Source: Streptococcus infantis
GTDB lineage: Bacteria > Bacillota > Bacilli > Lactobacillales > Streptococcaceae
Reading direction: 5' to 3'
Length of the DNA stretch: 64,000 nt
NCBI RefSeq assembly: GCF_001579645.1
Contig: NZ_KQ970822.1
Span: forward strand, 1 to 64,000
How positions within the stretch are numbered: position 1 is the stretch's first letter; each line of letters starts with the position of its first letter. Below the pieces are notes generated by a model, which saw nothing but the letters and a program-made list of their open reading frames with translations, was not told where the DNA came from and made no database searches. Both the position numbers and the translations under genes were made by a program. Below are positions 16,927-26,573 of the stretch, one piece after another.

Positions 16927-16953
16927 AAAAAGAAGGCCGTCAAGCCTTCTTTT
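16927..16953 (-). terminator. Terminator of the ABC exporter operon
   Basis: On the minus strand AAAAGAAGGC-n6-GCCTTCTTTTT lies immediately after the stop at 16957. Confidence 0.85.
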
Positions 16954-16956
16954 GAT

Positions 16957-18717
16957 TTACTCTTCTGCTTGGTCTTCTGTAAATTGACTATTGTAGAGGT
17001 CTGCATAGAAACCACCCTGAGCCATAAGCTCATCATGATTCCCTTGCTCGATGATGTTTCCTTCTTTCATGACCAGAATCAAGTCAGCATTGCGGATTGT
17101 TGACAAGCGGTGGGCGATGACAAAGGATGTGCGTCCTTCCATCAAACGGTCCATAGCCTTTTGAATCAACTCCTCCGTACGAGTATCGACTGAGGATGTT
17201 GCTTCGTCCAGAATCAAGAGCGGAGCATCCTTGAGCAGAGCACGAGCGATAGTCAAGAGCTGCTTTTGACCTACTGACAAGGTCACTGTATCATCCAAAA
17301 CAGTATCGTATCCATCAGGTAAGGTTGTGATGAAGTGGTGGATTCCGACTGCTTTGGCAGCTTCAATCACTTTTTCATCACTGATACCTGTTTGATTGTA
17401 GATGAGATTGTCACGAATGGTTCCTTCAAAGAGCCAGGTATCCTGCAAGACCATTGAAAAGGCATCGTGCACTTCTGAGCGCTTCATAGCCTTGGTATCT
17501 ACACCATCAATGCGAATACTTCCCTTATCAATCTCATAAAATTTCATCAAGAGGTTAACAATGGTCGTCTTCCCAGCACCAGTTGGTCCGACAATCGCGA
17601 CCTTTTGACCTGCATGAGCTGTCGCAGAAAAGTCATGAATGATCGTTCGCTCCGGTGTGTAGCCAAATAAAACTCTGTCGAAGACCACTTCACCCTTCAT
17701 GTTGGTCAATTGTCTTTCCTTATGAGATTCATCTTCCATTTCCTCTTCACCTAGAAATTCGAAGACACGAGTCATGGCTGCACTAGCTTGTTGTAAGCTG
17801 GTAATTCCTTGGGCAATCTGTGACAAGGGTTGTGAGAATGTTCGAACATAAACCATGAAGGCTACAATAATCCCGATACTGATATACCCTTCAAGAGCCA
17901 AGGCAGCACCGACGATAATGACTAGAACATAACTAAAGTTGCCTACAAAGACCATGGCAGGCATCATAATTCCAGAGATAAACTGAGATTTCCAGATGCT
18001 ATCATGTAGATTCTGATTCAATCCTGCAAATGTATCTTTTGTTGGTTCCACAGCATTATAGCTAGTCACCACATTGTGCCCAGAGTACATTTCTTCCACA
18101 TAGCCATTTACAGCTGCTAGGTTGTTTTGTTGGGCTTTAAAGTAACCTTGTGACTTGGCCATAATCACTGAAACCGCTGCAAAACCTACAAGTGTTGAAA
18201 CAACTGTTACCAATGCCAAAATCCAGTTCATCCCAAACATGGTAATCAAAACAGCAATCAGCAAGAAGCTAGCTGAGAGAACTGTTCCCAGACTTTGGTT
18301 GAGGGACTGAGCTGCCGTATCGACGTCATTGGTTACACGAGAGAGAGTATCTCCTTGAGAATGACGGTCAAAATAAGCAAGTGGCAGACGGTTAATTTTT
18401 TCAGCGATAGCTGTCCGCAAGCGTTTTGAAAAATGTTGGATACTCGTTGAAAAGATATAGGCTTGAGTATAGTTGAGAATGGCACCAAGTACATACAAAA
18501 CAGCTAAAAAGCTGGCGATGCTTGACACAGCCTCTAGATCAATCTCTGTCATTAGCCCATCTGAAATCAAATTGGTAATTTCTTTGATCTTAGTTGGTCC
18601 ATAAACCGTGATAATACTTGAACATATAGCCGCCACAACTGCGATTAGTAGGGGAAGTTGGAGACCTGCTAGAAAAGGTCTACACTGTTTCCATAAGGAC
18701 ATTTTCTTATTTTCCAT
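16957..18717 (-). CDS. Heterodimeric ABC exporter, second subunit (RcrQ-like)
   Basis: A 586-residue ABC half-transporter: six-helix exporter domain, then ATPase with Walker A GPTGAGKTT, signature LSVGQKQ (not the canonical LSGGQ), Walker B LLILDEAT and switch AHRL. The start is set at MENKKMSLW (18717), with AAGGAGG nine bases upstream; it overlaps the end of the first subunit gene by 11 bases. With that subunit and the MarR regulator the layout matches RcrRPQ of S. mutans. Substrate unknown, probably a drug or peptide. Confidence 0.9.
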   Translation of the reverse strand: MENKKMSLWKQCRPFLAGLQLPLLIAVVAAICSSIITVYGPTKIKEITNLISDGLMTEIDLEAVSSIASFLAVLYVLGAILNYTQAYIFSTSIQHFSKRLRTAIAEKINRLPLAYFDRHSQGDTLSRVTNDVDTAAQSLNQSLGTVLSASFLLIAVLITMFGMNWILALVTVVSTLVGFAAVSVIMAKSQGYFKAQQNNLAAVNGYVEEMYSGHNVVTSYNAVEPTKDTFAGLNQNLHDSIWKSQFISGIMMPAMVFVGNFSYVLVIIVGAALALEGYISIGIIVAFMVYVRTFSQPLSQIAQGITSLQQASAAMTRVFEFLGEEEMEDESHKERQLTNMKGEVVFDRVLFGYTPERTIIHDFSATAHAGQKVAIVGPTGAGKTTIVNLLMKFYEIDKGSIRIDGVDTKAMKRSEVHDAFSMVLQDTWLFEGTIRDNLIYNQTGISDEKVIEAAKAVGIHHFITTLPDGYDTVLDDTVTLSVGQKQLLTIARALLKDAPLLILDEATSSVDTRTEELIQKAMDRLMEGRTSFVIAHRLSTIRNADLILVMKEGNIIEQGNHDELMAQGGFYADLYNSQFTEDQAEE

Positions 18718-20476
18718 GTTCCAATTCCTCCTTCGATAGTTGTGAATAGGCAATTTCTTGGTATACTTCATTGCTTGCAAGAAGTTCCTTGTGGGTGCCT
18801 TGTCCCACGACTTTTCCCTGATCCAAGACTAAGATCAGGTCTGCATCCATAATGGTTGAAATGCGTTGGGCAACGATTAACTTGGTCATGGATTGTGTTT
18901 TTTCAGCTAATACTTGACGCAAGATACGATCGGTCTTGTAGTCCAAGGCTGAGAATGAATCATCAAAAATGAGAATCTCTGGTTTACGAGCCAAGGCGCG
19001 TGCGATAGCCAGACGTTGTCTCTGTCCACCTGAGAAATTGGTCCCACCTTGAGCTACTTCTGAGTCAAGGCCAGCTTCCTTATCCTCGATAAAGTTTTTA
19101 GACTGGGCCAATTCCAGAGCTTGCCACATGGCCGTCTCACTTAGTAGCGTTTCTTGACTCTTACCAAAGTCGAGATTGCCCTTAACATCTCCAGAAAAGA
19201 GCACAGCTTTTTGAGGGATATAGCCAACTTTATTACGCAAATCTTCTAAGTCATAATTCTGAACATTGACGCCGTCTACTAAAATTTCTCCCTCTGACAC
19301 ATCATAAAAACGGGGTAAGAGGTTCACAAGCGTAGATTTACCAGAACCAGTTGAACCGATAAAGGCAATGGTTTGCCCTACTTCTGCCTTGAAGCTGACA
19401 TGTTCCACAACTGCTTCTGAGTTTTTAGAGTAGCGGAAGGTTACGTCGCGGTATTCCACTTGACCTTGAATAGAAGAATCTGCCGTCTGTGGGTGACTAG
19501 GATTTTCAATAGAGGAATGAAGGTCTAGCACTTGATTGATACGTCCTGCAGAAACCAAGGTACGAGGCAAGACGATAAAAAGAGCACCCATGAGTAAGAA
19601 GCCCATTACCACTTGCATAGCATAGGACATGAAGACCACCATATCGCTAAAGAGGGGGAGACGCTCTGTCAAGCTAGCGTCGTTGATAATATAAGCGCCC
19701 ATCCAGTAAATGGCAAGGACTAATCCGCTAGAAATCGCCATCATAATAGGATTCATAATGGCCATTAAGCGACTGACAAATAGATTGAGTCGTGTGACTT
19801 CATCATTGGCTTCTTCGAATTTCTTATCTTGATATTCCTCAGCATTGTATGCACGAACAACCCGAATCCCTGTCAAGCTTTCACGAGTAATACTATTCAG
19901 TTTATCTGTCAATTTTTGAATGACAGATTGTTTAGGAAAGGCCAAAGTCATCAAGACAGTTGTCATCAGAACATTGACAATGACTGCCACCACTACTGCC
20001 CAAATCCAGTATTCTGACTTGCCAAGAATTTTCCCAATAGCCCAGAATGCCATGATTGGTCCGCGAGTGACTACCTGAAGTCCCATGGTAAAGAGCATCT
20101 GAATCTGCGTGATATCATTAGTCGTCCGAGTCAATAGACTGGAAATTGAAAAACGTTTAATTTCTGTCTGGGAGTAATCTAAAACACGATTAAAAATATC
20201 GCTTCGTAGATGAGCCGTATAGGATGCTGCAACTCGAGCGGCAAAAAATCCAACTGTTACAGATGATAGGAAGGCTAAGAATGACAAACCCATCATCTTA
20301 GTTGCTGGCGACCAAAGGTCTCCCAACTCCGTACCTGGTGTTCCGAGTAATTCTGTTATTTTTGAAACGTAAGTCGGTACTTCTAACTCTAGATAGACCG
20401 AGCAACAGGTAAAGAGAACAGTTATTAGAATCATGCCCCACTCTTTTCCTGTGATACGCTTAGCGAGTTTCTTCAT
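18707..20476 (-). CDS. Heterodimeric ABC exporter, first subunit (RcrP-like)
   Basis: A 589-residue half-transporter with six helices and an ATPase domain: Walker A GSTGSGKST, Q-loop IPQKA, signature FSGGQRQR, Walker B ILIFDDSFSALD and switch residue in AQRIST, where Gln replaces the usual His. Asp replaces Glu after Walker B, so this subunit carries the degenerate site typical of heterodimeric exporters. It overlaps the MarR gene by 17 bases. Confidence 0.9.
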   Translation of the reverse strand: MKKLAKRITGKEWGMILITVLFTCCSVYLELEVPTYVSKITELLGTPGTELGDLWSPATKMMGLSFLAFLSSVTVGFFAARVAASYTAHLRSDIFNRVLDYSQTEIKRFSISSLLTRTTNDITQIQMLFTMGLQVVTRGPIMAFWAIGKILGKSEYWIWAVVVAVIVNVLMTTVLMTLAFPKQSVIQKLTDKLNSITRESLTGIRVVRAYNAEEYQDKKFEEANDEVTRLNLFVSRLMAIMNPIMMAISSGLVLAIYWMGAYIINDASLTERLPLFSDMVVFMSYAMQVVMGFLLMGALFIVLPRTLVSAGRINQVLDLHSSIENPSHPQTADSSIQGQVEYRDVTFRYSKNSEAVVEHVSFKAEVGQTIAFIGSTGSGKSTLVNLLPRFYDVSEGEILVDGVNVQNYDLEDLRNKVGYIPQKAVLFSGDVKGNLDFGKSQETLLSETAMWQALELAQSKNFIEDKEAGLDSEVAQGGTNFSGGQRQRLAIARALARKPEILIFDDSFSALDYKTDRILRQVLAEKTQSMTKLIVAQRISTIMDADLILVLDQGKVVGQGTHKELLASNEVYQEIAYSQLSKEELEHGK

Positions 20477-20921
20477 TCTTACCTCCTATTTTTTCTACAT
20501 TTGCTTGTAGGCGGCCCATGACTTCTTCAAAAATAGCGAGATTCTCTTCGGAAATACCATCAAGTAAGCTGCGGTCAATTCGATCAAAGAAAGACTTAAC
20601 TTGCTTCATTTGAGAGCGTGATTTTTCGGTCAAATGAACAAATTTCGCCCGTTTATCACTTGGGCTCGCCTCCAACTCTACCAAACCATTTTGTACCATA
20701 CGCTTGACCAAATTACTAGCAACTGACTTGGTAATATTGAGTTCTTGTTCAATATCTTTGATGAGTGTTAATTCTTGTTCATGCTCACGACGTTCTAAAA
20801 AACGAATGACCTGCCCTTGCGGTCCTCCCATAAATTCAATACCACAACGCTTGGCTTCCTTTTGTACCATCAGATGTAACTGGTGACCAAAACGTTTAAA
20901 GATCAACATCGGTTTATCCAT
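20460..20921 (-). CDS. MarR-family transcriptional repressor (RcrR-like)
   Basis: A 153-residue winged-helix protein: DIEQELNITKSVASNLVKRM is the recognition helix-turn-helix, followed by the wing SPSDKRAKFVHLTEKS. It is first in an operon with the two ABC subunits and probably represses it. Three copies of a GTTyCCmTrAGAAC dyad lie upstream, two of them flanking the promoter elements, which fits autorepression relieved by a ligand. Confidence 0.9.
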   Translation of the reverse strand: MDKPMLIFKRFGHQLHLMVQKEAKRCGIEFMGGPQGQVIRFLERREHEQELTLIKDIEQELNITKSVASNLVKRMVQNGLVELEASPSDKRAKFVHLTEKSRSQMKQVKSFFDRIDRSLLDGISEENLAIFEEVMGRLQANVEKIGGKNEETR

Positions 20922-20946
20922 GCTTTCTCCCTTCTAAGCGAAAATA

Positions 20947-21030
20947 GTTCCCATAAGAACATTTAAGTTTCCATGAGAACCATTTTACCATTTTCAGAAA
21001 AGATGTCAAGAAAAAAGTTTCCCTGAGAAC
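20947..21030 (-). promoter_or_regulatory. Promoter and three MarR operator copies
   Basis: The minus-strand promoter is TTGACA (21009-21004), 16 bases and TAAAAT (20987-20982). Three 14-bp dyads read on the plus strand: GTTCCCATAAGAAC (20947-20960), GTTTCCATGAGAAC (20967-20980) and GTTTCCCTGAGAAC (21017-21030). Their spacings are 20 and 50 bp, whole helical turns. The second copy covers the transcription start region. Confidence 0.7.
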
Positions 21031-21044
21031 TATCTAAGCAGAAA

Positions 21045-21073
21045 TTGACATCAGCTCTTATTTTATCTATAAT
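21045..21073 (+). promoter_or_regulatory. Consensus SigA promoter
   Basis: TTGACA (21045-21050), 17 bases, TATAAT (21068-21073): a perfect consensus. It is divergent from the MarR promoter and drives the gene at 21115. Confidence 0.85.
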
Positions 21074-21114
21074 AAACACTATCTCACACCTATAAGAATA
21101 CACCCTGATTAGAA

Positions 21115-21807
21115 ATGAGAAACTCACAAATGAAACATAAAGAAGAGAAAATTTTAGGAATCTTTGCCATCATCTTTGGAGCCCTGGCCCTTCTTGGTCC
21201 CTGGCTACCAATCATTAGCATTCTAGCGTTTTTCTTTGCCATTATCGCTATAGCCCTAGGAGTTTTTGGTATTAGCCTTAATCTCAAAAATCGTAAAATA
21301 TTGGCTATCATCGGAACAAGCCTAGGTATTCTATCCATTTTTCTTGTCTTAATGACGCAAGTATTACCTTCTGGTGTCTTTACTGACTTGGCTAAAAACT
21401 TTCGTCACCCCTACAGAAGTCTGACCTCTTTAACAGAAAATGAGGAATTTGGAAACTTACCAGATTATAGACCAGATGAAGATCATGATGAAGACGAAGA
21501 TACCGATACCTTCTCTTGGACCCAGGAGCAGTTCGATGCTTTGATAGAGGGAGACACTGCAAACAGAGGAAAAGGTGGCTCCAACTACAAAGATATCATC
21601 AGCAAGCATGGACTACCAGATTCTGAAATTGAGTCAACCTCAGGTGACTACGACATCAAGAGAATCACCTATCTATCCCTCGGTTCAAACACCAAGACAG
21701 TCGTACTCACTTTCGCAAAGCAGGAAAACGGCCAGTTTCTTCTCGTCCGTAAATTTGCCCTAGGCTTGGATAGAACAGAGCAAACTGATGATGGAGTGAA
21801 AGTTTAA
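21115..21807 (+). CDS. DUF4190-like membrane protein with acidic linker
   Basis: A 230-residue protein. Residues 12-80 contain three hydrophobic helices rich in Ile/Ala/Gly (GIFAIIFGALALLG and following), as in DUF4190 proteins. An acidic linker (PDEDHDEDEDTD, around residues 120-132) and a soluble C-terminal domain follow; in it GGSNYKDIISKHG and LVRKFALGL resemble small lipoprotein-type (DUF3862/BLIP-like) folds. Start 21115 and the in-frame ATG 21130 are both possible; neither has a strong SD. No specific function is known. Confidence 0.75.
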   Translation: MRNSQMKHKEEKILGIFAIIFGALALLGPWLPIISILAFFFAIIAIALGVFGISLNLKNRKILAIIGTSLGILSIFLVLMTQVLPSGVFTDLAKNFRHPYRSLTSLTENEEFGNLPDYRPDEDHDEDEDTDTFSWTQEQFDALIEGDTANRGKGGSNYKDIISKHGLPDSEIESTSGDYDIKRITYLSLGSNTKTVVLTFAKQENGQFLLVRKFALGLDRTEQTDDGVKV

Positions 21808-21813
21808 CATAAC

Positions 21814-21849
21814 AAAAAAGCGAACAGCTATTAAGCCTGTTCGCTTTTC
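21814..21849. terminator. Bidirectional terminator
   Basis: AAAAAAGCGAACAG / CTGTTCGCTTTT stem with a nine-base loop, between convergent genes at 21807 and 21852. Confidence 0.9.
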
Positions 21850-21851
21850 TA

Positions 21852-22568
21852 TTAGAATCCATCTACGTTTGTGTAGATTTTTTGTACGTCTTCGTCGTCT
21901 TCAAGTACGCTGTATAGTTTTTCGAATGTTTCTAAATCTTCACCTGATAACTCAACTTCTGATTGAGGAATCATCTCAAGTTCTGTTACTTGGAATTCTT
22001 CGATACCAGACTCACGCAAAGCTACGATCGCTTTGTGAAGGTCAGTCGGAGCTGTGTAAACAGTGATTGTTCCTTCTTCTGCTTCTACATCGTCTACATC
22101 AACATCTGCTTCAAGCAAGAGTTCAAAGATAGCATCAGCATCATCACCTGCAAAGACGATAACACCTTTGTTGTCAAAGAGGTAAGATACAGAACCTGAA
22201 GCTCCCATGTTTCCACCGTTTTTACCAAAAGCAGCACGGACATTGGCAGCTGTACGGTTAACGTTTGAAGTCAAGGTATCAACGATGAGCATTGAACCAT
22301 TTGGTCCGAAACCTTCGTAACGACCTTCTGTAAATGTTTCGTCTGTGTTTCCTTTTGCTTTATCGATAGCCTTATCAATAACGTGTTTTGGCACTTGCGC
22401 TTGTTTAGCACGGTCGATAACGAATTTCAAAGCTGAGTTTGATTCTGGATCTGGATCACCTTTTTTAGCTGCTACATAGATTTCTACACCAAATTTTGCA
22501 TATACTTTAGAGTTAGCTCCATCTTTAGCCGTTTTCTTGGCTACGATATTGGCCCATTTACGTCCCAT
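21852..22568 (-). CDS. YebC/PmpR-family protein
   Basis: A 238-residue protein starting [20 protein letters not shown], with [16 protein letters not shown] and [16 protein letters not shown], the family hallmarks. YebC proteins act as transcription regulators and, more recently, as ribosome-associated factors relieving proline stalls. Length is normal; an extended -10 lies upstream near 22605. Confidence 0.95.
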   Translation of the reverse strand: MGRKWANIVAKKTAKDGANSKVYAKFGVEIYVAAKKGDPDPESNSALKFVIDRAKQAQVPKHVIDKAIDKAKGNTDETFTEGRYEGFGPNGSMLIVDTLTSNVNRTAANVRAAFGKNGGNMGASGSVSYLFDNKGVIVFAGDDADAIFELLLEADVDVDDVEAEEGTITVYTAPTDLHKAIVALRESGIEEFQVTELEMIPQSEVELSGEDLETFEKLYSVLEDDEDVQKIYTNVDGF

Positions 22569-22665
22569 TAGGAATCTCCTTTTTTCACATTTTAATCTTT
22601 CTTATTATAACACAAGTCTAGTCGATTTTCACTAGAGGAAATGGATTTTTCTTTTATAAATGAAG

Positions 22666-24036
22666 CTAGGATTGTCCGCCGACAGCCAAGATTTTCTTGC
22701 CTTCTTTTATCCAAGGGTGCTGAGAGAGTGAGATATAAAGCTGTGCAGTCATAACAAGCCAAAGTAGCGGTTCACATAGAATCACACCTGTATAACCTGC
22801 CCATGGAATAATCCAAGCGACGAAAACAATTTTCCCGATAAACTCGATAAAACTAGAAATGAGGGGTAAGAGTTTTTGACCAAGTCCTTGCAAACTATTT
22901 CTATAAATCAATAAAAGACTCAAAAACGGATAGAAAACAGAACTAATACGTAGGTACAAGGTCCCATTTTCAATCAAGTAACCATCTGTTGAACTCGCTA
23001 AGAAAGAAACTAGGCTAGGACTTGCAAAAAATAGGAACACACAAGCAAAGGTTGCCCAAGCCATACTCAAATAGCTCCCTAGACGAAGACCTTGGACGAT
23101 ACGATCTGGACGTTTTGCCCCAAAGTTTTGAGAGATAAAAGTCGTCATAGAAGCCGAAATTGCCGTCATTGGCAATAGGGCAAAGGCCATGATTCTACGT
23201 GCTGCCGTTTGGGCACTGATAATAACTGCTCCAAAGCCATTAACAGAGGATTGTAAGATGACACTTCCGACAGAGACGATTGAACCCATCAGCCCCATGG
23301 CTAGCCCCTGCTCCAAGAGATCAACATAGAGAGCCTTATTCCATTTGAAATGCTTCAAGCTTGGAAGAAGCTCTGGAACACTCTTTCGGATATAAAAATA
23401 ACAGAGAATAGCGGATAAACCTTGCGAGATGATAGTTGCAAGACCTGCAGACTGAACCCCCAACTGCAGTTGTGTAATAAAATATAAATCTAGAATGACA
23501 TTAACAATGGCTGAAAAGATAAGAAAGGCAAGCGCCGCAAGGCTATCACCAATCGAGCGTAGTAATCCTGCAAAGAGATTATAGGCAAAACTAACTCCCA
23601 CACAGCTGACAATCATAGAGATGTATTCATAAGATTGGGGGAGAATTTCTATAGGAGTTTCTAGGTACTGTAAGAGTGGATAAAGGCCGAAGAAACCCAT
23701 CAGCATCACAAGACCACTCAGGATTGCACCTAAAATCCAAGTCGCTGCGACAGCCTCTTTAATCTTTGTAAAATTACGAGCACCGTAAAGACGGGCAATA
23801 ACAACCCCCATCCCATTTCCGACTCCGAGGGCAAATCCAATAATCAAATCAAAAATGGCTGTCGTAGCTCCGACTGCCGCCAAGGAATTTTGTCCCAAAA
23901 AACGCCCAACAATCAAAATATCAGCTGTATTGTAGAGTTGCTGAAAGATATTGGACAGTAAAATCGGTAATGCAAAACTAATCAGTGAAGGAAGAATGGG
24001 ACCATGAATCAAGTCCACCGTTGATTTCTTATTCAT
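22666..24036 (-). CDS. MATE-family multidrug efflux transporter
   Basis: A 456-residue, 12-helix protein of the MATE superfamily (NTADILIVGRFLGQNSLAAVG, LLRSIGDS). It is MepA/NorM-like and differs from the DinF branch that follows recA in pneumococcus. It probably exports cationic drugs by Na+ or H+ antiport. Stand-alone gene. Confidence 0.9.
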   Translation of the reverse strand: MNKKSTVDLIHGPILPSLISFALPILLSNIFQQLYNTADILIVGRFLGQNSLAAVGATTAIFDLIIGFALGVGNGMGVVIARLYGARNFTKIKEAVAATWILGAILSGLVMLMGFFGLYPLLQYLETPIEILPQSYEYISMIVSCVGVSFAYNLFAGLLRSIGDSLAALAFLIFSAIVNVILDLYFITQLQLGVQSAGLATIISQGLSAILCYFYIRKSVPELLPSLKHFKWNKALYVDLLEQGLAMGLMGSIVSVGSVILQSSVNGFGAVIISAQTAARRIMAFALLPMTAISASMTTFISQNFGAKRPDRIVQGLRLGSYLSMAWATFACVFLFFASPSLVSFLASSTDGYLIENGTLYLRISSVFYPFLSLLLIYRNSLQGLGQKLLPLISSFIEFIGKIVFVAWIIPWAGYTGVILCEPLLWLVMTAQLYISLSQHPWIKEGKKILAVGGQS

Positions 24037-24144
24037 AAGGCTATTATATCAGCTTTCTAGTAGGGGAACAAGGGAGTTTGGATAAGAAAGCGTTGCCTAG
24101 ATACAAACAATCTGGTATAATCGTGACAGAAAAGGAGGCTATGT

Positions 24145-24699
24145 ATGAGCTTAACAAGTCGGTTAATTACAGATGTATTCCCAGACCTTGAGAAAGTGGA
24201 ACAATTAAACAAGGAGGCCTTCCCTGAAGAAGAACGCGTCTCTTTGGAGGAATTTTTAAGTTACCAGAATAGAGATGACGCCCACTTTTTTGCCTTTTAT
24301 AACGAAGAAGAATTTGTCGGCTTCGCTTTTGCCATTTCTAATCAAAAAGCTTTCTACATTAGCTTCTTTGCCATTATGCCCCATCTCCGTAGCCATGGAT
24401 ACGGGAGAGAAATCATTGAAAAACTCATTGATTTTTACCAGCGTACCATGATTCTTGAAGTGGAGCGATTAGACGAAGACTGTGACAATCTCGAACAAAG
24501 AAAAGCCCGCATGGACTTTTACTTACAAAATGGCTTTAAAACTGCCAACGCTCTATTAGAATACGAGGGTATGAGCTTTGAAATTCTCTATCGCGGTGAC
24601 CATTTTGATGAAGAAGCCTATCGCAATATCTTTCAAAAATTGCAAGAAGAGAATTACTTTGACTTCCACATTGAGTACCGTCGCTTTAGTGAACACTAA
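24145..24699 (+). CDS. GNAT-family N-acetyltransferase
   Basis: 184 residues with the GNAT core: FFAIMPHLRSHGYGREIIEKL gives the acetyl-CoA-binding R/Q-x-x-G-x-G/A loop in the form RSHGYG. The C-terminus is extended (FHIEYRRFSEH). Start ATG 24145 has AAAGGAGG upstream. The acceptor substrate is unknown. Confidence 0.85.
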   Translation: MSLTSRLITDVFPDLEKVEQLNKEAFPEEERVSLEEFLSYQNRDDAHFFAFYNEEEFVGFAFAISNQKAFYISFFAIMPHLRSHGYGREIIEKLIDFYQRTMILEVERLDEDCDNLEQRKARMDFYLQNGFKTANALLEYEGMSFEILYRGDHFDEEAYRNIFQKLQEENYFDFHIEYRRFSEH

Positions 24700-24759
24700 T
24701 CTAGATTGCAACTTTGAATCTCCATTAAAGATTTGTAATTTTCTTTATAACCGATATAC

Positions 24760-24785
24760 AATCACCTATCGCAGGTGATTTTTTA
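24760..24785 (+). terminator. Terminator of the GNAT gene
   Basis: AATCACCT-n5-AGGTGATTTTTT stem followed by a T-run. Confidence 0.85.
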
Positions 24786-24837
24786 TTTTTCCCAAAGAAG
24801 ATGAAAATTTGAAAAAAACTATCCCTAGCTCATCATA

Positions 24838-24872
24838 AATAAGGCTGAAACAATTTTGTCTCAGCCTTATCA
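24838..24872 (-). terminator. Probable terminator of pspC
   Basis: ATAAGGCTGA(A/G)ACA pairs with TGTCTCAGCCTTAT across a short loop, 29 bases after the pspC stop; the T-run is weak. Confidence 0.6.
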
Positions 24873-24900
24873 TGATTTATCTTATAAAGATGCACTAAGT

Positions 24901-25095
24901 TTACGCTTCTGTTCTAGCTTCTGGCATGATGAGCCAAAGAATGAGGTAAGCAAGAATTCCTGATCCACCTAGCAATGTGAAGAGAATCCAAATAGCACGA
25001 ACCAATGTTTGGTCCATATCTAAGTAGTCAGCAAGACCTGCACAAACACCAGCAATCTTTTTATCTTGAACATTACGAACTAAACGTTTTTCCAT
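24901..25095 (-). CDS. PspC-domain membrane protein
   Basis: 64 residues: KKIAGVCAGLADYLDMDQTLVR is the PspC signature, followed by one hydrophobic helix (ILFTLLGGSGILAYLILWL) and PEARTEA. Small PspC proteins are linked to envelope stress. Monocistronic. Confidence 0.9.
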   Translation of the reverse strand: MEKRLVRNVQDKKIAGVCAGLADYLDMDQTLVRAIWILFTLLGGSGILAYLILWLIMPEARTEA

Positions 25096-25190
25096 AATAA
25101 TCTCCTAATACTAATTTTTCTTTTTATTTTATCATCAAATCAAATCTTTTTCAATAGTCTTTCTACTTTTTATCTGTAGATGCTAGTTTT

Positions 25191-25296
25191 ATACTCAATG
25201 AAAATCAAAGAGCAAACTAGGAAGCTAGCCACAGGCTGTACTTGAGTACGGCAAGGCGACGCTGACGTGGTTTGAATTTGATTTTCGAAGAGTATT
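25191..25296 (-). repeat. BOX element (boxA-boxC, no boxB)
   Basis: About 106 bp flanked by TACTC...GAGTA terminal inverted repeats. It contains CGGCAAGGCGACGCTGACG, the core of boxA, and the boxC end with GCAAACTAGGAAGCTAGC. It lies between recA and pspC. Three more copies occur at 39620, 44089 and 49102, all in the same orientation. BOX elements are non-autonomous repeats abundant in pneumococcus and relatives. Confidence 0.93.
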
Positions 25297-25343
25297 AGCA
25301 ATTCTTAAGCTCTCATTGTTTCGGTTCCTTAGTCCAAAGAACA

Positions 25344-25373
25344 GAAAAAGTGGGGATTCCTCCGCCACTTTTA
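25344..25373 (-). terminator. Terminator of recA
   Basis: On the minus strand AAAAGTGG-n11-CCACTTTTT with T-run, a few bases after the recA stop. Confidence 0.85.
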
Positions 25374-25377
25374 CTTT

Positions 25378-26532
25378 TTAATCTTCAATTTCGATTTCAA
25401 GATCATCGCCAAGGTCAAGAGTCACTTCTTGATTAGCTACTTCTGATTCCACAGGTGCAACTTTTTCATCAGCTACTGCATCATCTTCAATCAAGCCAAA
25501 CTTGACACGAACTTGGTGATCAATCTCGTCAAAGACTTCTGGGTGATCTGCCAAGTATTTCTTAGCATTTTCAGAACCTTGACCGATCTTTTCGTCTTTG
25601 TAAGAATACCATGCTCCTGCTTTTTTGATGATGTCAAGATCACTTGCAATCTTCAAAAGCTCACCAGTTCTTGAAATTCCTTCACCATACATGATTTCAA
25701 CAAAGGCTTCTTTAAATGGTGGAGCTACCTTGTTTTTAACAACCTTAATCTTGGTTTCCTTACCTACGCTCGTATCTTTTTGGTCACCAGTTCCCTTGAT
25801 TTGTGTGCTTCCACGAACATCCAAACGGACAGAAGCGTAGAATTTAAGGGCACGTCCACCAGGAGTTGTCTCTGGATTACCAAACATAACCCCTACTTTT
25901 TCACGCAATTGGTTGATGAAGATAGCAATTGTCTTAGTCTTATTAATAGATGCCCCGAGTTTACGCATAGCCTGGCTCATCATACGAGCTTGAAGACCAA
26001 CGTGGCTATCTCCGATATCTCCATCGATTTCTGCACGAGGTACAAGGGCAGCAACTGAGTCGATAACAACAAGATCAACTGCACCTGAATCAATCAATTT
26101 CCCAGCAATTTCAAGACCTTGCTCCCCTGAGTCTGGTTGTGACAAGAGCAATTCATCGATATTAACACCAAGTGCTGCTGCATAGGCTGGATCAAGAGCG
26201 TGCTCCGCATCGATAAAGGCAGCAATTCCGCCTTCTTTTTGCGCTTGCGCTACCGCATGAAGGGCAACCGTTGTCTTACCTGATGATTCTGGCCCGTAGA
26301 TTTCGATGATACGTCCCTTTGGATAACCACCTGATCCGAGTGCGATATCAAGAGCCAAAGAACCTGAGCTCATCACTTGGACCTTTTGCTCTGCACGTTC
26401 ACCCAAGCGCATGATTGATCCCTTACCGAAATCTTTTTCAATCAATTTAAGGGCATCGTTTAGGGCTTTTTCACGATCAGCACCAAATTTTTTGCCAATT
26501 TCGTCTAATTTTTTTGTTGGTTTTTTCGCCAT
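25378..26532 (-). CDS. recA: Recombinase RecA
   Basis: 384 residues with Walker [22 protein letters not shown] (Walker B), and loop L1/L2 regions ([32 protein letters not shown]). The C-terminal tail is acidic, as usual. RecA drives homologous recombination, SOS-type responses and natural transformation. It lies 41 bases downstream of cinA, the same co-transcribed competence arrangement as in pneumococcus. Unlike there, it is not followed by dinF-lytA but by a terminator, a BOX element and pspC. Confidence 0.99.
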   Translation of the reverse strand: MAKKPTKKLDEIGKKFGADREKALNDALKLIEKDFGKGSIMRLGERAEQKVQVMSSGSLALDIALGSGGYPKGRIIEIYGPESSGKTTVALHAVAQAQKEGGIAAFIDAEHALDPAYAAALGVNIDELLLSQPDSGEQGLEIAGKLIDSGAVDLVVIDSVAALVPRAEIDGDIGDSHVGLQARMMSQAMRKLGASINKTKTIAIFINQLREKVGVMFGNPETTPGGRALKFYASVRLDVRGSTQIKGTGDQKDTSVGKETKIKVVKNKVAPPFKEAFVEIMYGEGISRTGELLKIASDLDIIKKAGAWYSYKDEKIGQGSENAKKYLADHPEVFDEIDHQVRVKFGLIEDDAVADEKVAPVESEVANQEVTLDLGDDLEIEIED

Positions 26533-26573
26533 TATATTCTCCTGTATTCTAATAGTCCTTAGACCTTCTTCTA

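Noticed and set aside
22666-24036. Calling the MATE gene dinF
   Set aside because: Its N-terminus (DLIHGPILPSLISFALPILL) is unlike DinF and it is not linked to recA.
25191-25296. Reading the 105-bp repeats as RUP elements or insertion-sequence remnants
   Set aside because: The boxA core and boxC end match BOX; no transposase or RUP-type ends are seen.
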